Assembly: GCA_963966765.1 (NCBI GenBank)
Contig: CAXAAR010000001.1
Location: 1-64,000 of the forward strand
Direction of reading: 5' to 3'
Length of the DNA: 64,000 nucleotides
DNA from: Aequoribacter sp003520285
Lineage (GTDB): Bacteria; Pseudomonadota; Gammaproteobacteria; Pseudomonadales; Halieaceae
The translations under genes and the position numbers were made by a program. Numbering within the stretch: the stretch's first letter is position 1; every line of letters begins with the position of its first letter. The notes under the pieces were generated by a model. It ran no database searches. It saw nothing but the letters and a program-made list of their open reading frames with translations, and was not told where the DNA came from. Shown here piece after piece: positions 36,206 through 44,305 of the stretch.

Positions 36206-36901
36206 ATGAACAAAGCAACTATTGGTGCCAATATCAGTAAAGTGCTAAATCGAATTGAGCACGCCTGCTCGACTTATGGCCGGAATGCCGATTCTGTGAG
36301 CCTGATTGCTGTGAGTAAAACCAAGCCCGCACACTTGATCGAATACGCTGCCGAGCTCGGCTTACAGCACTTTGGCGAAAATTATTTGCAAGAAGCCGTT
36401 CAGAAAATTAGCGAGCTCCCCAGAGAGAACAAAACCTGGCACTTCATAGGGCCGATTCAGTCCAACAAGACCCGCCCTATCGCCCAATATTTCGACTGGG
36501 TCCACAGTGTAGACCGACTTAAAATAGCGACCAGAATCAGTGAACAACGCCCTCCAGATTTACCGCCGATTAACCTCTGCCTGCAAATCAACGTCTCGTT
36601 AGAAGACAGCAAGGCCGGCGTCACCTTAGAGCAAGTCCGAGAGCTCGCGCTCACAGTTCAAACCTTGCCGAATATCCGTTTACGCGGCTTAATGGCGCTG
36701 CCGAAACCCACCGAAACCGTATCAGAACAGCGGCAATCCTTCGCTCTAGTGCGACAGTGTCTGCAGGATTTGCAAAGTGATATTCCCGAGCTCGACACTC
36801 TCTCTATGGGCATGTCGCAAGACCTAGAGGCGGCCATCGCCGAAGGCGCTACCATGATCAGAGTTGGCACCGACCTTTTCGGCGCCCGAGATCGCAGTTA
36901 A
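36206..36901 (+). CDS. yggS: YggS/PLPBP, pyridoxal phosphate homeostasis protein
   Basis: 231-residue TIM-barrel protein that binds PLP without catalysis and balances vitamin B6 and amino acid pools. The PLP lysine is in LIAVSKTKPA. Further motifs are FGENYLQEA, HFIGPIQSNKTRPIA, LRGLMALPKP and LSMGMSQDLEAAI. It is divergent from pilT and upstream of proC, a conserved order. Confidence 0.96.
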   Translation: MNKATIGANISKVLNRIEHACSTYGRNADSVSLIAVSKTKPAHLIEYAAELGLQHFGENYLQEAVQKISELPRENKTWHFIGPIQSNKTRPIAQYFDWVHSVDRLKIATRISEQRPPDLPPINLCLQINVSLEDSKAGVTLEQVRELALTVQTLPNIRLRGLMALPKPTETVSEQRQSFALVRQCLQDLQSDIPELDTLSMGMSQDLEAAIAEGATMIRVGTDLFGARDRS

Positions 36902-36949
36902 ATCAGAAGACGCGTATAATCTGGGGCAGTATTTAGGAGCCAGACACCA

Positions 36950-37768
36950 GTGATTGGATCGCAGTTGAGCTTTATCGGCGCAGGCAACATGAATCGAGCC
37001 ATCATCGAAGGATTACTTGCGGCCGATATTCCCGCCCAACAACTGGCAGTCAGCAATAGATCGCCTGATAAACTCAATGCCTTCGAATCACTGGGTTTAG
37101 TCGTTAGCTACTCGAACGTCCATATCGTTGAACAAGCCGATGTGGTTGTTTTAGGCGTGAAGCCATCGCAGATCCTTGGCGTCGTCAAAGAAATCCGTGA
37201 GGCCTTGTACCGCAGCCGACCGCTTTTAATTTCGTTGGCAGCAGGCATTCAAACACCCCAAATTTTAGCCATCCTAGGCGCTGACTATCCCCTAGTTCGA
37301 GCCATGCCTAATACGCCCGCAACGATTGGTGAAGGGGCTGCTGGATTATACGCTACTGCAGGGGTAAGTACCGAACAGCGCGTGTTAGCAAAAGCCATTA
37401 TCGACGCCTGTGGCCTCTCTATATGGGTCGATGACGAGGCCCTAATTGATACGGTGATTGCCGTCGCTGGCAGTGCCCCCGCGTATTTTTTTTCGATTCT
37501 AGAAACCCTGATCGACGAGGCTCACAAATGTGGGCTCCCCGCTGAAGATGCGCGTATTCTCGCTGTCCAAACCTGCCTAGGTGCCGCCAAATTATGTCAG
37601 CATTCTGAGACGAATTTGGCCACGCTACGTAACAATGTCACAAGCCCTGGCGGCACCACTCAAGCGGCATTAGAGACCTTTGCGCGACTCGACCTTGATG
37701 GCACCTTAAGAGCGGGCATGCAAGCAGCCATTCAGCGGGCGCAGCAATTAGCCCTCGAAACACAGTAA
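36950..37768 (+). CDS. proC: Pyrroline-5-carboxylate reductase
   Basis: Last step of proline synthesis, NADPH-dependent. The 272-residue product has the Rossmann motif FIGAGNMNRAIIEG, VVVLGVKPSQI, VRAMPNTPATIGEG and the C-terminal signature NNVTSPGGTTQAAL. GTG start with TAGGAG upstream. It lies between yggS and yggT as in Pseudomonas. Confidence 0.97.
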   Translation: MIGSQLSFIGAGNMNRAIIEGLLAADIPAQQLAVSNRSPDKLNAFESLGLVVSYSNVHIVEQADVVVLGVKPSQILGVVKEIREALYRSRPLLISLAAGIQTPQILAILGADYPLVRAMPNTPATIGEGAAGLYATAGVSTEQRVLAKAIIDACGLSIWVDDEALIDTVIAVAGSAPAYFFSILETLIDEAHKCGLPAEDARILAVQTCLGAAKLCQHSETNLATLRNNVTSPGGTTQAALETFARLDLDGTLRAGMQAAIQRAQQLALETQ

Positions 37769-37776
37769 GGATATTT

Positions 37777-38364
37777 ATGGGCGCACTGAACGATATCGCT
37801 ATCTACCTCCTGCAAACGGGCTTGGGCTTCTATCTTATTATTGTGATGCTGCGGTTCATCATGCAGCTGGTGATGGCGGATTTTTACAATCCCATCAGCC
37901 AATTTGTGTTCAAAGCAACTCAGCCTTTAGTGGGCCCGCTTCAAACCATTCTGAAGCCGATTGGTCGCTTCGATCCGGCATCGTTAACGCTGGCCACCGC
38001 GCTCCAAATCGCGGGAATAGTATTGCTCTTAACGCTCAACAATGTGACCACACCAAACCCGGTAACGCTGTTCTTGTGGGGATTCGTCGGCGCGCTCGGT
38101 CTGCTGGTTAAAATTTATTTCTACGCCCTGTTAGCGACGATTATTTTAAGCTGGATTAGCCCAGGCGGCAGTAACCCGGCCGCGTATTTGTTGCACCAGA
38201 TAACAGAACCGGTGATGGCCCCAGTGCGCAGTCTGCTACCGCCCATGGGAGGCTTAGACTTTTCACCGATAGTCGTCTTTATTTTGATTAATATCGTCGA
38301 GATTACACTCCGAAATATCGCTCAGTCGATTGGGCTATTTCCCGCCCTCGTAATTGGGTTGTAA
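37777..38364 (+). CDS. yggT: YggT family membrane protein
   Basis: 195-residue inner-membrane protein with two YGGT repeats and about four transmembrane helices. Each repeat shows the family pattern (ADFYNPISQFVFKATQPLVGPLQ; SWISPGGSNPAAYLLHQ with ITEPVMAPVRSLLPP following). Linked in other bacteria to cell shape and osmotic tolerance, with no defined activity. It starts 8 bp after proC and ends 9 bp before metX. Confidence 0.93.
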   Translation: MGALNDIAIYLLQTGLGFYLIIVMLRFIMQLVMADFYNPISQFVFKATQPLVGPLQTILKPIGRFDPASLTLATALQIAGIVLLLTLNNVTTPNPVTLFLWGFVGALGLLVKIYFYALLATIILSWISPGGSNPAAYLLHQITEPVMAPVRSLLPPMGGLDFSPIVVFILINIVEITLRNIAQSIGLFPALVIGL

Positions 38365-38373
38365 AGAATAACC

Positions 38374-39507
38374 ATGGACTCTGTTGGACTGGTCGAGCAA
38401 CACTCTGTCACTTTCGCGGGACCCCTGGCGCTCGCCTGTGGCAGCGAGCTGAATGACTTCTCGCTGGTGTACGAGACCTATGGCGAACTCAACCCTCAGG
38501 CCGACAACGCCATCTTAATCTGCCATGCTCTGAGCGGACACCACCACGCAGCAGGGTTTCACTCGCCCGACGATACCAAGCCCGGCTGGTGGGATAACTG
38601 TATCGGACCCGGTAAGCCGATCGATACGAATCGCTTCTTTGTGGTCGCGGTGAATAATCTTGGTGGCTGCCACGGGAGCACGGGGCCCAGTTCAATCAAT
38701 CCAGAGACAGGCGATCTGTGGGGCCCCACCTTCCCGCAAATTCAAGTCTGTGACTGGGTCGCCAGTCAGGCTTTGTTGGCCGATCACCTCGGCATCAGTT
38801 GCTGGGCCGCGGTGGTTGGCGGCAGTTTAGGTGGGATGCAAGCGATGCAGTGGAGCGTTCAATACCCAGATCGAATCAGATACTGCCTGGTGATTGCTTC
38901 TGCCTTAGATCTTTCAGCACAAAATATCGCCTTTAACGAAATTGCACGCCAAGCTATTCAGGCTGATCCCGAGTTTCACGGTGGCTACTATCAATCGCAT
39001 CAAACCAACCCGGCACAGGGACTCGCGCTAGCAAGAATGGTCGGGCATGTCACTTATTTATCGGACGATGCGATGGCGCAAAAATTTGGTCGTGATATTC
39101 GCTCCGGCAGTTTGGCAGCCAATAGCGACGATGCCATCGAATTTCAGGTTGAGAGCTACCTTCGCTATCAAGGATCACAGTTTTCAACCAACTTCGATGC
39201 CAATACCTATATTCTGATGACCCGCGCGCTGGATTACTTTGATCTTGCCGCCAACTGGAATGGCGACCCGGTCGCCGCTTTTGCCACCACCCAGGCCCAG
39301 TTTTTAGTCGTGAGCTTTTCAACCGACTGGCGATTTCCGCCAAGGCGCTCGGTAGAGATCACCAATGCGCTCATCGCCGCCGACCGACCTGTCAGTTACG
39401 CCGAGATAGAGGCCAACGAGGGCCATGACGCCTTTCTTCTTCCCATCCCGCGTTATCATGCGGTACTCAGTGCCTACTTGCAGCGAATCGAGGTGGGCTC
39501 TGTATGA
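38374..39507 (+). CDS. metX: Homoserine O-acyltransferase MetX
   Basis: Alpha/beta-hydrolase enzyme activating homoserine for methionine synthesis. The 377-residue product has ALSGHHHAAG, the nucleophile elbow GGSLGGMQAMQW, and the C-terminal catalytic Asp/His regions (SFSTDWRFPP, NEGHDAFLL). In Pseudomonas relatives the acyl donor is succinyl-CoA; sequence alone does not settle acetyl versus succinyl here. It overlaps metW by 4 bp. Confidence 0.94.
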   Translation: MDSVGLVEQHSVTFAGPLALACGSELNDFSLVYETYGELNPQADNAILICHALSGHHHAAGFHSPDDTKPGWWDNCIGPGKPIDTNRFFVVAVNNLGGCHGSTGPSSINPETGDLWGPTFPQIQVCDWVASQALLADHLGISCWAAVVGGSLGGMQAMQWSVQYPDRIRYCLVIASALDLSAQNIAFNEIARQAIQADPEFHGGYYQSHQTNPAQGLALARMVGHVTYLSDDAMAQKFGRDIRSGSLAANSDDAIEFQVESYLRYQGSQFSTNFDANTYILMTRALDYFDLAANWNGDPVAAFATTQAQFLVVSFSTDWRFPPRRSVEITNALIAADRPVSYAEIEANEGHDAFLLPIPRYHAVLSAYLQRIEVGSV

Positions 39508-40055
39508 GAGTGGATCTGACTCAAATCCAGCGGTGGATACTGAAGCAATCAAAAGTGCTCGACTTAGGGTGCGGTGATGGTGAATTTCTAGCGCAGCTCC
39601 GAGACTCGCACAGCACTCAAGGTCTTGGTTTAGAGATCGATCCCGACAATATTACCCGAGCTCTGTCTCGGGGTATCGATGTCGTCGAGCAGAATATGGA
39701 TGCGGGTCTTGGGAACTTCCCCGATCACAGTTTCGATGTTGTCGTCATGGCCCACGCACTCCAAGTGCTCCACTACCCAGACAAAGTGCTCGATGAAATG
39801 CTGCGTATCGGACGACGCGGCATCGTGACTTTCCCCAATTTTGCGCATTGGCGCTGCCGTCTGCATTTGGGGACTCGAGGCAGAATGCCGGTATCGAAGT
39901 TTCTGCCTCACAACTGGTACGACACCCCGAATATTCATTTTTGTACGGTCCGTGATTTTGAAGCCCTGTGCGCCCAAAAAGGCATTATCATTCAACAGCG
40001 CGAAATGGTCGGCGACGGCGTGATCAGCAACGTACTTGCAGGCTTTTTTTTTTAA
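39504..40055 (+). CDS. metW: MetW, methionine biosynthesis methyltransferase-like protein (3' end lost to adapter)
   Basis: Class I methyltransferase-fold partner of MetX. Motif I is VLDLGCGDGEFLAQL; LHYPDKVLDEMLRIGRRGIVTFPNF and WYDTPNIHFCTVRDFE are family hallmarks. Only 39504-40043 is genomic: the last codons (Phe-Phe-Phe, stop) come from an Illumina oligonucleotide sequence. Family members are about 195-206 residues, so roughly 20-25 C-terminal residues are missing. The open frame should be treated as incomplete, not as a natural truncation. Confidence 0.92.
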   Translation: MRVDLTQIQRWILKQSKVLDLGCGDGEFLAQLRDSHSTQGLGLEIDPDNITRALSRGIDVVEQNMDAGLGNFPDHSFDVVVMAHALQVLHYPDKVLDEMLRIGRRGIVTFPNFAHWRCRLHLGTRGRMPVSKFLPHNWYDTPNIHFCTVRDFEALCAQKGIIIQQREMVGDGVISNVLAGFFF

Positions 40056-40082
40056 TGATACGGCGACCACCGAGATCTACAC
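40044..40082 (+). other. Illumina P5 flow-cell oligonucleotide embedded in the assembly (artefact)
   Basis: Ten T (40044-40053) are followed by the complete 29-nt P5 sequence (40054-40082, beginning AATGATACGG and ending GATCTACAC). T10 plus P5 is the layout of the oligonucleotide grafted on Illumina flow cells. It is not biological. It lies exactly where the end of metW and the metW-DUF4426 junction should be, so some genomic bases were probably lost. Translation gives the familiar contaminant peptide FFFNDTATTEIYT. Confidence 0.98.
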
Positions 40083-40104
40083 ATCAGCCGATAATGGGAT
40101 CTCA

Positions 40105-40539
40105 ATGCCTTACCTTTTCTGCCTCATTTTATTGCTCATAAGTCCGTCCGTCAGTGCCCAAATGTCAGAGCGGTTTGGGCCCTATGAGCTGCACTACAGT
40201 TTCGTCAACACCACATTCCTAACACCAGAAGTGGCCGCGCAGTATCAGATCACTCGTGGTAAGCGACATGGCATCTTGATGCTGTCATTGCGATATTACC
40301 CCGATGAATCCCCCGTGACCGAGCCCAGAGCGATGCGAGTCCAGGGCACCACCAGTGACCTGATACGATCGGACACACTCGAGTTCAAAGAGATCAAAGA
40401 GGGCGATGCCGTTTACTATATTGCGCCATTTAAGTTTATCAACGAAGAGTACCGGCACTTCTACCTCGACTTTAGAGCGGAAAACAGTAGTACAACCTAT
40501 TCCCACCACCTGCAGCACCAAATGTACATTCATGAGTAG
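40105..40539 (+). CDS. DUF4426 secreted protein
   Basis: 144-residue protein of unknown function. It has a Sec signal peptide (MPYLFCLILLLISPSVSA, cleavage expected before QMSERFG) and a DUF4426 domain (GPYELHYSFVNTTFLTPEVAAQYQITR, in two conserved blocks). It always sits between metW and rdgB in relatives, as here. The longer frame from 40036 is translated adapter and must not be used. The sequence between the adapter and the ATG (22 bp) is presumably genomic with a weak GGGA ribosome site. It overlaps rdgB by 8 bp. Confidence 0.88.
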   Translation: MPYLFCLILLLISPSVSAQMSERFGPYELHYSFVNTTFLTPEVAAQYQITRGKRHGILMLSLRYYPDESPVTEPRAMRVQGTTSDLIRSDTLEFKEIKEGDAVYYIAPFKFINEEYRHFYLDFRAENSSTTYSHHLQHQMYIHE

Positions 40540-41125
40540 GATGGTGCTCGCGAGTGGCAATAGCGGCAAGCTGGCCGAACTTGCCGCCGTGCTGGCGCAC
40601 GCTCAGATTACCCTGGTAACACAAACAGACCTTGGCATTATCGGGCCAGAAGAGACTGGCCTGAGCTTTATAGAAAACGCGCTTATCAAAGCTCGCCACG
40701 CGGCAGAGGTGTCCTCATTGCCTGCCATCGCCGATGATTCTGGGCTCTGTGTTGACTGTTTGCAGGGAGCGCCGGGTATCTATTCTGCTCGCTATGGCGA
40801 TGGCAGCGATGCGGGTAATCGCGCCGCCTTACTCGATGCACTGAAGACTAAAGGTGACGGACCATGGCCAGCGCACTTCCACTGCACTCTGGTGGTGGTT
40901 AGAACCGCGCACGACCCAGATCCGATCATTGCACAGGCTCGATGGGACGGTCTGATCACGGCCGAACCCAAAGGCACCGGCGGGTTCGGCTATGACCCGA
41001 TCTTTTTCTGCCCAGATCAGAACGCATCCGCTGCAGAGCTTGCTCCAGAACTCAAAAACCGCATCAGTCATCGAGCCAAAGCCGCACAACGATTATTGGC
41101 TATGCTGCGCGACCCTCTGACATGA
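40532..41125 (+). CDS. rdgB: RdgB, XTP/dITP pyrophosphatase
   Basis: House-cleaning enzyme that hydrolyses non-canonical purine nucleoside triphosphates (inosine and xanthosine forms). The 197-residue product begins MSRMVLASGNSGKLAEL; further motifs are SFIENALIKARHAA, ADDSGLCVDCLQGAPGIYSAR and GTGGFGYDPIFF. The ATG at 40532 lies inside the end of the DUF4426 gene and gives the E. coli length; the upstream extension of the frame is a shadow. It ends with a 4-bp overlap (ATGA) with hemW. Confidence 0.96.
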   Translation: MSRMVLASGNSGKLAELAAVLAHAQITLVTQTDLGIIGPEETGLSFIENALIKARHAAEVSSLPAIADDSGLCVDCLQGAPGIYSARYGDGSDAGNRAALLDALKTKGDGPWPAHFHCTLVVVRTAHDPDPIIAQARWDGLITAEPKGTGGFGYDPIFFCPDQNASAAELAPELKNRISHRAKAAQRLLAMLRDPLT

Positions 41126-42270
41126 TCACAGTCAGCGGCACCGGGCTTTACCTGCATCTACCGTGGTGTGAACGTAAATGTCCCTATTGTGATTTTAATT
41201 CCCATGTATCCGAGCAAAAGCAGCTGCCCGAACAACAAATGATTGCGGCAATGCTTGCCGATCTTGACGATGATATCGAAACCTATGGCGCGCGAGCAAT
41301 CACCAGCATCTTCATTGGCGGTGGCACACCCAGTTTATTGAGTGTGGACGCCATCGAACAATTACTTAGGGGGATTGATCAACGACTCTCCTTAAGTAAT
41401 GGCATAGAAATCACGATGGAGGCTAATCCAGGCAGCTCCGAGTACGCGAAATTTAAGGGCTATAAAAGTGCTGGGGTGAATCGTCTCTCGATTGGCGTTC
41501 AATCGTTCGATGACGTGAAGCTGCACCAACTGGGGCGCGTGCATTCGAGCGACGAGGCCAGAGCCGCCATTACAGCCGCTCAGAACACGGGCTTTGATCG
41601 CATCAATATTGACCTGATGTATGGGCTTCCTGGACAAACCATTGCGCAGGCACTCACTGATTTGTCTGCAGCACTGGCATTCGATACTGGCCATATCTCT
41701 TGGTATCAACTGACGATCGAGCCCAACACAGTGTTTTACTCGCAACCGCCAATACTACCCGACGATGACTATACGGCTGACATCGCTGATGCAGGTGAGC
41801 GCTTACTACACGAGCGAGGCTATCAAAGATATGAAGTTTCGGCCTACGCCAAACCACAACAGCAGTGCCTACATAACCTGAATTATTGGCAATTTGGTGA
41901 CTACTACGGCATCGGCGCGGGCGCACACGGCAAGCTGAGCAGCTCGGAGTCGGTAGTGCGCACTGCCAAACAACGTATGCCGGAGCGCTATATGACACCC
42001 CGCCATAACGGCCGCAAGGCGCTGGTGCGCTCGCTCGATCCAGCAAGCCTGAAAGCCGAATTTATGCTGAATGCGCTGCGTTTGCGCGATGGTGTTCCGG
42101 CGACCTTATACCCCGTGACAACGGGTCGGCCCATGACCGACATCATGCCAGAATGGACACAGTTAATTCAGGAAGAGCTGATGGCGCCGTCAACCACGCA
42201 GCTTGTCACCACCGATCTGGGTTGGCGATTTTTGAATACGGTCATCGCGCGATTTTTAGAGGATCAATAA
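41122..42270 (+). CDS. hemW: HemW, radical SAM heme chaperone
   Basis: 382-residue HemN-like radical SAM protein that inserts heme into respiratory enzymes rather than oxidising coproporphyrinogen. The iron-sulfur motif is CERKCPYCDFNSH (CxxxCxxC), without the extra Cys that marks true HemN. GGGTPSLLS, EANPGSSEYAKF and YEVSAYAKP are also family motifs. It ends 7 bp inside trmB (convergent). Confidence 0.95.
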   Translation: MITVSGTGLYLHLPWCERKCPYCDFNSHVSEQKQLPEQQMIAAMLADLDDDIETYGARAITSIFIGGGTPSLLSVDAIEQLLRGIDQRLSLSNGIEITMEANPGSSEYAKFKGYKSAGVNRLSIGVQSFDDVKLHQLGRVHSSDEARAAITAAQNTGFDRINIDLMYGLPGQTIAQALTDLSAALAFDTGHISWYQLTIEPNTVFYSQPPILPDDDYTADIADAGERLLHERGYQRYEVSAYAKPQQQCLHNLNYWQFGDYYGIGAGAHGKLSSSESVVRTAKQRMPERYMTPRHNGRKALVRSLDPASLKAEFMLNALRLRDGVPATLYPVTTGRPMTDIMPEWTQLIQEELMAPSTTQLVTTDLGWRFLNTVIARFLEDQ

Positions 42271-42947
42271 GCCCTTTGAAAGAGTAAATCCCACACCCCG
42301 TGCCCCATTTGCTCTCCCCTGCGCTCAAACTTTGTGAGTGGCCGAGCGTCGGGGCGCGGTGCATAGTCTGCTACCGTATTATCGAAGTCGGGGTGCTGCG
42401 TTAACACTTGCAGCATGTGCCGGGCGTAGTGCTCCCAATCGGTCGCCAAGTGCAGAATGGCTCCGGGACACATTCGAGTAGCCAGTAACGATAAGAAGTC
42501 AGCTTGTACCAAGCGACGCTTATGATGCTTTTTCTTATGCCAAGGGTCCGGAAAAAATATCTGCACACGATCTAGGGTCTGCAGGGGAATACAGCGCTCT
42601 AGTACCTCGACCGCATCATGGCAGTAAACACGAATATTAGTGACTTGTTGATCGCGAGCATCGTGCAGTAACTTCCCCACTCCGGGGCGATGGACTTCGA
42701 CCCCAATGAATCGGTGCTCGGGATGTTCAGAGGCCTGTTGTACCAGCGACTGTCCCATTCCAAAACCAATTTCCAGCACCGTCGAGCCCTGAAAGCCAAA
42801 TGCAAGATCGAGGTCGAGAAGGCCGGCGCCAGGATCAAGGCCGTAATCAGGCCAGCCCAGCTCAAGACCTTCACGCTGCGCCTCTGTCATTCGACCAGCG
42901 CGAATCACGAAGCTCTTTATACGACCTGAAATATGGGTTTCGTCCAC
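42264..42947 (-). CDS. trmB: TrmB, tRNA (guanine-N7)-methyltransferase
   Basis: Makes m7G46 in tRNA. The 227-residue class I methyltransferase has LEIGFGMGQSLVQQA (SAM site), FIGVEVHRPGVGKLL, FFPDPWHKKKHHKRRLV (catalytic and tRNA-binding loop) and the C-terminal TKFERRGEQMGHGVWDL. GTG start overlapping the DUF423 stop by one base. It is last of the ftsYEX-rpoH-side genes on this strand. Confidence 0.96.
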   Translation of the reverse strand: MDETHISGRIKSFVIRAGRMTEAQREGLELGWPDYGLDPGAGLLDLDLAFGFQGSTVLEIGFGMGQSLVQQASEHPEHRFIGVEVHRPGVGKLLHDARDQQVTNIRVYCHDAVEVLERCIPLQTLDRVQIFFPDPWHKKKHHKRRLVQADFLSLLATRMCPGAILHLATDWEHYARHMLQVLTQHPDFDNTVADYAPRPDARPLTKFERRGEQMGHGVWDLLFQRAY

Positions 42948-43336
42948 TAGCTATCCTGCGTCAAAGCGGCCACCGCTAGGCAGAGCCAGCCCCCCACCAA
43001 CATAATACCGCCAATGGGCGTCACGAAGCCCATGAACCGAGCTTCGAGCAAGGTCAAGCTGTAGAGACTTCCACTAAACAGGAGGCACCCAAGTAGCAGA
43101 CCTGTCGCAGCTCTCGCGAGCCAAAGACTTTGCCGCCACTGACCCTGAAGAATACCCACACCAAGGAGTGCGAGGGCACTGATCATGTGATACTGGACCG
43201 AGGTTTGATAGGTTTGCAGGTCTTGCGGAGACAAAATAGTACGCAGCCCATGACCGCCAAAAGCACCACTAAGAATTGCGAGGGCACCGAGCACACCCGC
43301 CGCAGCGATCGTGTGCTCTGAGCGGGATAGCAGCAT
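42947..43336 (-). CDS. DUF423 (YgdD-type) membrane protein
   Basis: 129-residue inner-membrane protein with four predicted helices. Family marks are LSGAFGGHGLR near the N-terminus, YQTSVQYHMISALALL, and LFSGSLYSLTL. Function unknown. It lies 3 bp after rpoH and one base before trmB, so it is probably transcribed with the heat-shock sigma gene. Confidence 0.9.
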   Translation of the reverse strand: MLLSRSEHTIAAAGVLGALAILSGAFGGHGLRTILSPQDLQTYQTSVQYHMISALALLGVGILQGQWRQSLWLARAATGLLLGCLLFSGSLYSLTLLEARFMGFVTPIGGIMLVGGWLCLAVAALTQDS

Positions 43337-43339
43337 AAG

Positions 43340-44197
43340 CTAGGCGGTCAACTCGCCCATCGCATGCCGTATTTTTTTCATCGCATTTTGCTCAAGTTGA
43401 CGAATCCGTTCAGCAGAGACGCCATACTCTGCAGCCAAGTCGTGCAATGTCGCCTTGTTGTCGTTTAACCATCGCTGCGACAGTATGTTCCGACTGCGCT
43501 CATCCAGTTGCTCAAGTGCCATATGTAGCCGAGCTTCGCTGTCTTCTTGCCAGTCCGACGAGGCAACCTGCTCAGCCGGATCTTGTCGATGATCTTCTAA
43601 ATAATACTGCGGCGCATACCAGTCGTCGTCACTGTCCGCTGGCGCATCAAAAGCCACATCATAGGAACTCATACGAGCTTCCATGGTATTCACTTCGCGC
43701 ACATCGACACCGAGATCGTTCGCCACTGCTTCTGCTTCTTCAGGCGACAGCCAGGTCAGAGCCTTCTTAGAGGATCGCAAGTTAAAAAAGAGCTTACGCT
43801 GTGCTTTGGTCGTGGCGATTTTAACAATGCGCCAATTCCGCAGAATATACTCGTGCATTTCCGCTTTGATCCAGTGCACTGCGAATGACACCAAGCGCAC
43901 GCCTTTCTCGGGATTAAAGCGCTTCACAGCCTTCATCAATCCCACGTTGCCCTCTTGAATCAGGTCGGCTTCAGCCAAGCCATAACCCGAATAGCTTCTG
44001 GCAATGTGAACCACGAATCTCAGATGTGACATAACGAGTTGCCGAGCCGCTTCGACGTTTTCGTGGTAATACAGTTCTTCAGCAAGCTCACGCTCGCGCT
44101 CGGCCGATAGGATCGGTATGCTGCTGACGGTCGCCGTATAGGCCGCCAAATTGGCACCGGGCACCATCTGATCGATAGGTAACAGTTGAGTCGACAT
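43340..44197 (-). CDS. rpoH: RNA polymerase sigma factor RpoH (sigma-32)
   Basis: Heat-shock sigma factor. The 285-residue product has sigma-70 region 2 (AEADLIQEGNVGLMKAVKRF) and region 4 (LHDLAAEYGVSAERIRQLE). The RpoH box QRKLFFNLR (residues 133-141) separates it from other sigma factors. An AAGGAGAT Shine-Dalgarno precedes the ATG. It follows ftsYEX as in most gammaproteobacteria, but has its own leader carrying a CIRCE-like operator. Confidence 0.97.
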   Translation of the reverse strand: MSTQLLPIDQMVPGANLAAYTATVSSIPILSAERERELAEELYYHENVEAARQLVMSHLRFVVHIARSYSGYGLAEADLIQEGNVGLMKAVKRFNPEKGVRLVSFAVHWIKAEMHEYILRNWRIVKIATTKAQRKLFFNLRSSKKALTWLSPEEAEAVANDLGVDVREVNTMEARMSSYDVAFDAPADSDDDWYAPQYYLEDHRQDPAEQVASSDWQEDSEARLHMALEQLDERSRNILSQRWLNDNKATLHDLAAEYGVSAERIRQLEQNAMKKIRHAMGELTA

Positions 44198-44222
44198 AGC
44201 ATCTCCTTAGCGTTCGACGCTG

Positions 44223-44231
44223 ATTTTAGCA
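44223..44231 (-). promoter_or_regulatory. Candidate extended -10 promoter of rpoH
   Basis: On the minus strand TGC-TAAAAT (44231-44223) forms an extended -10. It shares bases with the proximal CIRCE arm, so an operator-bound repressor would cover it. No good -35 is seen at the usual spacing. Confidence 0.45.
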
Positions 44232-44252
44232 CTCTCACTCATAGACTGCTAA
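44226..44252. promoter_or_regulatory. CIRCE element (HrcA operator) in front of rpoH
   Basis: TTAGCACTC (44226-44234), 9 nt, GACTGCTAA (44244-44252). This matches the CIRCE consensus TTAGCACTC-N9-GAGTGCTAA with one mismatch. It lies 29 bp upstream of the rpoH ATG. HrcA usually controls groESL and dnaK; here it would also hold down sigma-32. Confidence 0.85.
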
Positions 44253-44305
44253 TTTTGGAGTAAGTTCGGTAATTACGCAACTACGACAGTATCAGATGAG
44301 TCGTC

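Noticed and set aside
40044..40055. Natural C-terminal truncation of MetW
   Set aside because: The stop codon lies in non-genomic oligonucleotide sequence, so nothing can be said about the true C-terminus.
40036..40539. 167-residue open frame starting MQAFFFNDTATTEIYT
   Set aside because: The first part is translated T10 plus Illumina P5; the real gene starts at 40105 with a signal peptide.
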